From: Elysia chlorotica
Taxonomy: Eukaryota > Mollusca > Gastropoda > Plakobranchidae
Reading direction: 5' to 3'
Length of the DNA stretch: 64,000 nucleotides
NCBI GenBank assembly: GCA_003991915.1
Contig: RQTK01000348.1
Coordinates: 302,969-366,968 of the forward strand
The notes under the pieces are model-generated. The model was given only the letters and a program-made list of their open reading frames with translations, was not told the DNA's origin and did not search any database. Made by a program: the position numbers and the translations under genes. This document shows positions 55,983 through 64,000 of the stretch, one piece after another (the first letter of the stretch is position 1; every line of letters starts with the position of its first letter).

Positions 55983-56275
55983 TCTATTAGTTGTACCCAA
56001 CTACTCTATTAGTCTTCGTCATATACACTATTAATTGTACCCAACTACTCTATTAGTCTTCGTCATAATTATACACTATTAGTTGTACCCAACTACTATA
56101 TTAGTCTTCGTCATATACACTATTAATTGTACCCAACTACTCCATTAGTCTTCGTCATTTACATTATTAGTTGTACCCATGTCTATGTTGTACCCAAGCA
56201 CAGCATAAGCTGTATCCTATCAGTTGTACCCATGTCTATGTTGTACCTATGCACACCATAAGCTGTATCCTATGA
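55983..56275. repeat. Two adjoining minisatellites
   Basis: Four units of about 44-50 bp (GTACCCAACTACTCTATTAG, TCTTCGTCATATACACTATT) are followed from about 56168 by two units of about 55 bp (GTACCCATGTCTATGTTGTA, AGCTGTATCCTAT). Both share TTGTACCCA, so the second may have arisen from the first. The array ends just past the stop codon of the LPMO-type gene on the minus strand. Confidence 0.9.
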
Positions 56276-56278
56276 GTT

Positions 56279-59200
56279 TCAGTTGTAACCATACCCACTG
56301 CAGGAGCACAAGAGAAGGGGACACATAGTTTGTTTACATGTAACGTTACACCATTCATCGAAATGCTGCAGCCCCGAATAGGCCCCGATAGCCACACAGC
56401 CCATGTGGGAGGGCCTTGAGGGTCTTGGTGAAGCGGCTTCGTCTTGTACAAAGTTCCTGTTCGCTTCGTAGGAAAAACCAGAGTAAGGGATAGTCCTCTC
56501 AATGTGTTTGCCGTTTTCGCTCTCACGTTTATGCGTATCTATACGGCTTTCGTCGTTATTAGATGAAAAGCGTGTTGGGTTTTGAGTAGAAGAGAAAACG
56601 GCGGGTGTCTGCTGTGGTGGAAACTTGCGTCTTTCAAAGTTTCTGGCACCAAAGGAATATTCATTGTTGGAGGAAATGACCGTTTGCATTGAATGACCAG
56701 GATATGGAACATTCAGTTTTTCAAAGTTCAAACCAAAGTCTGATGGTTCTCTGAGCGTATGGGCGAGGCTGTCGACATGGCGGCCAATAAGATTCTGATG
56801 CTGATGGTTAGAAAGTTCTCCATTTTCCCATGATGCTACCTGATTCCCTTTGAACGTTGAAACACTTGGGCTTTGTTTGTTGAGCGAATTCGGTGTCAGA
56901 GTGTGTCTATTTGTCATTGTTGCTGAAAGCCTATTTCTGCTCTGTGCATGTGGCGCGGCATTCGAGAGGTATGGGGAAATTTGGGGGAGATTTGAGTTAA
57001 CAATAGACCCTGATTGGCCAGCTGTGTTATAGCCAGGGTAGTTGGTCTGCGCTGGTCTACCGTACCCTTGTTGGTAAGTATCGACACTCGCCGTCCTTGG
57101 CGTGGGTCCCAATCTGTCTTGTCTAACTCGTGCCGGCTCCCCGTCAGAGAAACAGAAACACGTATTCGCCGGACAGAAGTTTGCGTTGCAGTTGTCTGAG
57201 CACCACTGGTCCATCCCGCCACTAAGACTGACCAAAGACTTGCATATCAACCGAGGGGAACTTCTCGTTGGGCCCTGAAAGGCGTGGCGCATACTTGGAG
57301 GTCTCGTTACAACCAAAGGGCCAATTTGGACTTGGGAGTTTCCAAGTTCCGAAGGGCTGCCAGAATTTTGCTGCCGTGAGTGTACGGAATGCCAACGCTG
57401 CGGAACGCTTGACACAGTGGAGTCGCTCTCTTGACCGTATGTGTTTTCAGAACCAAACGGTGAAGACTCAGCGTCAGCGTTGGTCGTGTACAGCTGGGAT
57501 GATGGTATCGACGAACTTCCTTCACGACGCCGGGCCATTTGCCTTTTTGACGAGATGCCAGAATTTCTAAAAGTCTCAGTCAGAGCTCTAGCCATGGGAT
57601 TTGCCCGTGGAAAACGCTCTCCTTGATTTATGAAATTTCTGTGATGACGAGTTGACCTAGATTTGTTCGGAACCATCGTTGGGTATTGTCGAGAAGCGTG
57701 TGTAAATCTTCCTCGATTATTATGTCTCTGTCTATATCTAGAATGACTTTGGTGCGTTAGACTTGGGATGTCCGAAGATCCAGATGTAAAAGCGACGTTC
57801 GATTCGGGCTGATATATGGACCACTTGTCACGTGAGTTTGGAGCAACATTGTTGCCCAACCGTTTCCTCCGTGTTACTTTGAGATGACTCTCTTCCCCAT
57901 GTGTTTTGGCTATCGTGTCCATCTGGCATCCAGTCTGCTCTGTTTAAATCAACGCCCCGATTGGTATCAAAATGTTCCTGATCTGGAGAAACGTGCAGAT
58001 TTCCCCTGTTGTGATCGCTGAACCAGAATGTATTGTCAGCTTCTCTTGTGTACGGTTTCTCGGCGGTTTCGTGGTCCATTGAATTTCCCCTTTGTATACT
58101 TTCCGTTTGTTCAACACTGATTTCGTTTCTGTTATTTCCCAGCATATGATGAACTGGCGTTCTAAAAGTATCATCAGCATCATGGTGTAACCAACTTGTC
58201 TGAGAATTAGGAACTCTTCGCATTGTTGTTTTTCCAGATTGAAAATTATGCGAATTGAATACATCCAAACCGATTCGACCAGAGTGATCAATCTCAGTTT
58301 CACTGAATCCCTCGTCATAGTCATCGGGGAATGTGTTGTCCCGTCTCATTTCAACTCTTTGCTGCAAGTTCTGACCAGCTCTGTCAGGTTGGGCTTGTTC
58401 GTTCAACAGTAACGCCAACAAATTAATCAGCGCTTCGATGTTTTCCCCCTTGCTTGTTCTGAAATGTTGGGTCCTCAATTCCTCGCCTTGATCCCGGGAG
58501 AACACATTTCTCACGTCTTCTTTATCGTAAAAGGATGTTTGGTTTGGTTGTTTTCCTCTGTAGTTCATGCCATCGCTTAGAGACTCTGGAATATGATTGC
58601 TCTCCTCATTGCAACCGTACTGATCTCTATTATTCCTACAGTTTACTTTCACTCTCCCATCATGGGTTCCTTCATTTCGAACTGCTTCTCCAACATCTCT
58701 GTTTTCGTATGCCCCAGAAAATCCGGCATTAGGATTGAGCTTTTTCCTAAACGCACCCAATCTCTTTCGCCTTTGGTTCATCGCTTTGAGCAACCATTGT
58801 GGTTGGCGTGTATATGTACCTGGTGCGCGAGACGTCAACAGAATACTTTTGGGGCGGTATATACTGGGAGAGTCACCAACAGCGGTTTTTTCCGCTTGTT
58901 GTTCATTTTGTTGCGTGACATCATGATTGCGATTGTTTCCATAAATTGGGAAAATCCGAAGCAAGTCTGGATCTCCATCGGGCGGAGGGGGTGTGAACGG
59001 AGACACGGAGTTTGGGTTGGAAACCTTACCGGTGCGTAACCTTTTGGCACCAAGGTTCTGGCTATATGCGTCATCAGACTCCATCACTTTCGTTGCGTGT
59101 GTTTTTCTCAAGAAAACGGGTTTTCTTTGTCGTTTTGACCACGGGTTTCGGTTACCGGGATAGTGGCGCTGATTCTTCCTTGCCAATTTGTATGGCAAAC

Positions 59201-59724
59201 TATAAACCTGTTGGGCATTGTCTCTCTCGTTTATTTCTCTGTTATTTACTTTTGTCTCCTTGGGGCTACCGTATCCGAACCGACTGTGGATATCCTCGAC
59301 GTCTTGTGTTTCGGGATTCCCCGCTTTCCATCGAAACGTGACAGCGGTGGGGCCGAAAGAGAGTTCCTTGTCTTGGTGCGGCGCCAGAAGATCACTGTAC
59401 ATTCTTTTGTTATAATCCGAGATTGAGTCTTGAACATCTGGATTTTTAAAATCTTTTTCGATTCCACTCATCCATTTATCAGAGGAAGTTTTCACGGGGA
59501 TCCCTGGTCTTCAGTAGAGCGCTGTGAAAGATAATCAGCTTTCTTCCACCCGTACGCGCTCAGTTTTGTGTCTGACCCACTTTTCGTGACCTTGCCTAAC
59601 CTTGGCAGCCATTTTGACCCGGGATCTGCTGGGTGGATGCTCACGTCTGCGCAGTTGTAGAATTCCTCCTGAGGACCACACCCCACGCAGAACTCCCCCT
59701 CGTCGTTCTTGTCCCAGGTGTTTC
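56279..59724 (-). CDS. AA15 LPMO-type gene, terminal exon with long tail and Cys-rich motifs (frame breaks)
   Basis: The acceptor CCATACAG| at 59725 opens with the end of the LPMO domain: NTWDKNDEGEF, then CVGCGPQEEFYNCADVSI, the conserved C-terminal Cys block. About 1,100 residues follow, rich in Asn, Arg, Ser, Asp and Gln and probably disordered. Two matching Cys motifs then follow: C-x13-C-x3-C-x4-C-P-x3-C-x-C at about 57150-57255, and the same with C-x15 at the very end. The reading frame shifts at about 59497-59500 (a run of four G on the plus strand) and again within 57828-57945. Frames before and after stay open for over 500 codons each, so sequencing indels or very recent decay are likely. 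The Cys motifs may bind chitin or cross-link in matrix (inference). No intron inside this stretch is needed if the indels are corrected. Confidence 0.75.
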
Positions 59725-61030
59725 CTGTATGGAGTTGAAGATACCGAGAGTGATGCTAAATATTGCTAAATTTAGAGCTGTAAACTAAATACATTCGTAT
59801 TAATTTGTATTCGTATTAATTAAGATGCAAGAGGCATACATGCCCATGTCGCAAATGTTCAAACAATACAATAATAATTATAATAATGACAACAGTTTAC
59901 TAACGCCTACGCTATATGCTCATCATCTAGTGCCTTTCTGAACAGGTCTGTACTTTCAATGTCAATTATCTTGCTTTGGAGTTCGTTCCAGTTCGAGATA
60001 GTTCTTGGAAAGAAACTATTTTTATGCGCATTTGTCTGGGATCGGGGATATAGGAATCATTTTGGATGGTAGTTTCTTGTTTGATACATGGTCCGGTAAG
60101 CTTACAAATCGTCTTAGGACTTCCCACTTGCAATCTTAAGACGAGTTCTAAGCTTACGAGCATGACCCTTTGTGTAATCAAATAGTTGTTTTTTTATATG
60201 ATTTTACAGAGAGGCGCAATGATGAACAGGTTAAAGATGCACTGCCGAATCATTAGTTTCGAAAGAATAGTTATGATCACTTCAATATTGGTCTTTTTGT
60301 GTTACTGTACTTTTACAAAAATGTTATCAATCATCAATATGCTATATGTGAATTTACTAATAGTTTAGTAACTTACTATACTAATTTACTATTTATTAAC
60401 CACTGGTAGTGGTATGTTACGTTGATTCGATGAGGTGGGTCCCTCTTGTAGGTCAATTGTTGAATAATTATAGTTCACGTAGACTCGGACACACTATCTT
60501 ATCAATATTAAAGGAGTAAAGATACTAGAAATCCTTTGTAGAAACGCAATAATTTAACTTTATTGATAACTGCCCTGCCTGATGGTTAAGAATACGACTC
60601 AAGAATGTATAGAATGTTTAGATCTAAATCAAAACTTGGCAATCATTTAGAGTTATAAGGGATCTCAACAACAGCAAAATAACAGCGCTCATTGTGGCAA
60701 GATATTATAACACGATCAGAAGTATAAACACTCCTCTCTCTACAAACAAACAAACAAAAAACACCTACCAATCAATTTTCTATCCCTCTACAGCACTCTT
60801 CTCTTGTATGCACAACGCACAGATCTAGAAATCCCCAGGCACATCTAGCTATATCAAGAAAGCCTAAGAATCTAGTACATGTAACACAACTGTCATGGTA
60901 TCCCCACACGGTCTCTGTGGCACAGCACGTAAAATTTCAAACATATTAAAATACTCCAGATAATCATTATAGTTTATATGACTGACTTTGAACGCTAACC
61001 AACTCACCACATATAAGTGGACAGTCTTAC
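59725..61030. other. Intron of the LPMO-type gene
   Basis: AT-rich sequence. GTCATGGTATCCCCACACGG followed by CAGCACGTAAAATTTC at about 60891-60935 is a decayed plus-strand SINE body. Nothing else is recognised. Confidence 0.5.
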
Positions 61031-61136
61031 CCGTTCTGTATTTCCATTGGACGACACAGCGTTCACACGACAGATCCGGCGGGAGTCGAAGAGAAACGTT
61101 AAAAAATTGGTTTGATTTCCCTCTGGTAGGAAATAT
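61031..61136 (-). CDS. AA15 LPMO-type gene, core exon (one frame break)
   Basis: TATTGCAG| and |GTAAGAC bound a 106-nt exon. Entering in phase 2 from the upstream exon it reads KYFLPEGNQTN, as expected for AA15 enzymes. From the A6 run at 61101-61106 (plus strand) onward the homologous sequence is in another frame: FNVSLRLPPDLSCERC, then VVQWKYRTG. The enzyme frame is off by one base at this homopolymer. The LPPDLSC..CVVQWKY block is a signature of the family, and its two Cys residues are expected to form a disulfide. Confidence 0.85.
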
Positions 61137-61195
61137 CTGCAATATTAAGAAAACACAGTACATGAATTATTACACGGAAGGCATACAAATTGTTA

Positions 61196-62500
61196 GGCGC
61201 ATGTGGTTTGTTGTAAGGCGCATTTTATCTATATCTCTTTGGCAGCCCTTGAATTGAAATTGTCAGTTGTTAGTTGTAGGAACCTTTCTACTAGATTACC
61301 CAGTTGTTATCGTTGGAGTTGGACGTTAGGGAACCAACCAAACAACCACTCACTTAATTAATTATTTTCTTGCCCACTTTCTCTCTAAATGGACCAAGAA
61401 ACTAACTAAGCAGATAACTACTCACTTAGTTACTTGCCCTTCTTCTATCTGCGTTTAAAAAACCTATACTTTCCAAACACTCGAACAACCATAGAACCAA
61501 CGTACAAATCAACTAACCAACGACTATAGCAATCAATTAATCACCCGATCAATCAACCAACTAACCAACCACCAAACCAACTAATCCACCAATCAACCGC
61601 TTACCAACCACTTACCAACCAACCAAACAACCAACCAACCAACCATCCACCAAACCAACTAATCCACCAATCAACCACTTACCAACCACTTACCAACCAA
61701 CCAACCTTCCATCAAATCAACTAATCCACCAATCAACCAGCGCATGTGGTTTGTTGTAAGGCGCATTTTATCTATATCTCTTTGGCAGCCCTTGAAATTG
61801 TCATTTGTTAGTTACAGGAAACTTTCTACTAGATATCCCAGTTGTTATCGCTGGAGTTGGACCAGCCAAACAACCACTCTCTTAATTATTTTCTTGCCCA
61901 ATTTCTCTCTGAATAGGCAAAGAAACTAACTAACCAAATAACTTTTCACTTAGTTAGTTGCCCGTCTTCTATCTGCAGTGCGTTTAAAATAAAAACGTAT
62001 ACTTTCCAAGCACTCGAATAACCATAGAACCAACGTACAAATCAACTAACCAACGACTAAAGCAATTAATTAATCACCCGATCAATCAACTAACTAACCA
62101 ACCACCAAACCAACTAATCCACCAATCAACCGCTTACCAACCACTTACCAACCAACCAACCAACCAACCAACCACCAAACCAACTAACGACTAAAGCAAT
62201 CTACTAACCACCCGAACAATCAACCAACTAATTAACTACCAAACCAACCAACCACTTACCAACCAACCAAACAACCAACCAAGCAACCAACTACCAACCA
62301 CTAAAACCAACCAACCAACCAACCAACCAACCAACCAACCAACCAACCAACCAACCAACCAACCAACCACCAAAACAACTAATCCACCAATCAACCACTT
62401 ACCAACCACCAACCAACCAACCACCAAACCAACCAACCAACCAACCAACCAACCAACCAACCACCATACCAACTAATCCACCAACCAACCAACCAACCAA
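61196..62500. repeat. (AACC)n-rich tandem duplication in LPMO-gene intron
   Basis: A block starting GCGCATGTGGTTTGTTGTAA at about 61198 is repeated at 61740, each followed by AACC/AACT arrays. Perfect (AACC)n runs lie at about 62307-62366 and 62430-62460. GTTGGACGTTAGGGAACCAA at about 61318 matches the SINE tail, which suggests the array grew from a SINE end. Minus-strand Gly-Trp-Leu-Val frames are artefacts. Confidence 0.85.
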
Positions 62501-62511
62501 CCAACCCTTAC

Positions 62512-62618
62512 TTAGTTCCTTTTCCATCTTCTCTCTGCAGGACGTGCGTATCAAGACAGCGCTGAGTGACCTCGACCTTTGCGTCATCCACTGGGCAAAT
62601 GCGGAACTCGAAATAGCC
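62512..62618 (-). CDS. AA15 LPMO-type gene, core exon
   Basis: ACCACCCAG| and |GTAAGG bound 107 nt, phase 0 to phase 2. It encodes [20 protein letters not shown], then [15 protein letters not shown]. GYFEFRxCP and the VTQxCLxxHVL block are typical of AA15 copper-dependent polysaccharide monooxygenases, which oxidatively cleave chitin or cellulose outside the cell. No frame problem occurs in this exon. Confidence 0.92.
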
Positions 62619-63716
<1,098 letters not shown>

Positions 63717-63881
63717 CCTGTGATTGGCTGTTATGTGTATCGTTGTCTCGATGACGTCACCTTGCTTGTAATCACGTGTGACAATACCATTTGCATATTT
63801 CCCGCCAAGCTCGTGCTCCCTTTTCGCATGGTAGGCGTCCCCACACACCCCGCACTTTCCCTTGTTGCGAGCCCATTGTGT
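63717..63881 (-). CDS. AA15 LPMO-type gene, core exon with copper-site His
   Basis: TTGTTTCAG| and |GTAGGT bound 55 codons, phase 0-0. It encodes TQWARNKGKCGVCGDAYHA, then KREHELGGKYANGIVTRDY and ends TIHITANHR. CGVCGD and the TANH His are conserved; in this family the TANH His forms the histidine brace with the mature N-terminal His. That first His and the signal peptide must be encoded in an exon beyond 64000. Joined to the next exon it reads [15 protein letters not shown], a perfect family match across the splice. Confidence 0.92.
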
Positions 63882-63961
63882 CTGAAACAACAACAACAAC
63901 AAAATAATAAATAAAATTGTAGAACCCAAAATTATTCATAGCTTTAGACCAGAAGTCTTTA

Positions 63962-64000
<39 letters not shown>
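63882..64000. repeat. Intron end with (ATT)n at window edge
   Basis: (ATT)n starts at about 63962 and runs off the window. The first exon or exons of the LPMO-type gene lie to the right. Confidence 0.8.

Noticed and set aside
56279..59495. Two independent minus-strand genes of 547 and 555 codons
   Set aside because: They overlap in different frames, lack proper starts (one begins at GTG), share composition, and join by one-base shifts; the upstream part continues from the LPMO exon.
62236..62587. Gly-Trp-Leu-Val repeat protein on the minus strand
   Set aside because: It is a translation of the (AACC)n array; all frames give repeats.

Overview
This window is animal nuclear DNA. The reasons are multi-exon genes with GT-AG introns, AT-rich non-coding DNA, dense microsatellites and minisatellites, a multi-copy tRNA-derived SINE, and Ty3/gypsy, Mutator-like and LINE fragments. 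An AA15-type lytic polysaccharide monooxygenase gene and the overall repeat character suggest a lophotrochozoan, most likely a gastropod mollusc. That assignment is inference and no species is named. A single N at 24940 shows this is a draft assembly.

Layout. (1) 1-7260, plus strand: the 3' part of a gene for a very long disordered protein with a C-terminal SH3 domain (exons 625-3392, 5101-5182, 6514-6657). Its last intron holds about seven tandem decayed copies of the SH3 exon that follows. (2) 7.4-25 kb: no host gene recognised. It holds a truncated gypsy element joined to a Mutator-like transposase fragment, two MITE copies, a LINE fragment, many SINE copies of different ages, satellites and AT-rich sequence. 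(3) 25.3-51.4 kb, plus strand: the most striking locus. One predicted gene has a start codon at 28463, a 30-nt microexon, and seven large exons that each encode a homologous module of about 270-300 residues. Each module has a C2H2-like finger, a C2HC/C2H2-like finger and a conserved helical core. Every junction from the second coding exon onward is phase 0. The last exon adds a Myb/SANT-like tail and the stop at 49717. The predicted full protein is about 4,057 aa. (4) 51.4-56 kb: AT-rich, with a SINE carrying a perfect 28-bp target duplication and several tandem repeats. (5) 56.3-64 kb, minus strand: the 3' part of an AA15 LPMO gene (exons 63717-63881, 62512-62618, 61031-61136, 56279-59724). 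The catalytic core is followed by an Asn/Arg/Ser-rich tail of about 1,100 residues with two Cys-rich motifs. Three reading-frame breaks occur, two of them exactly at homopolymers.

No functional link between the three host genes can be seen. The seven-module gene is the main candidate for something undescribed. Its module and Myb-like tail resemble, from memory, the N-terminal and C-terminal parts of unnamed transposon-related (Crypton/tyrosine-recombinase type) animal proteins, without the recombinase domain between them. This suggests domestication followed by exon amplification. That origin is inference and needs a profile search.
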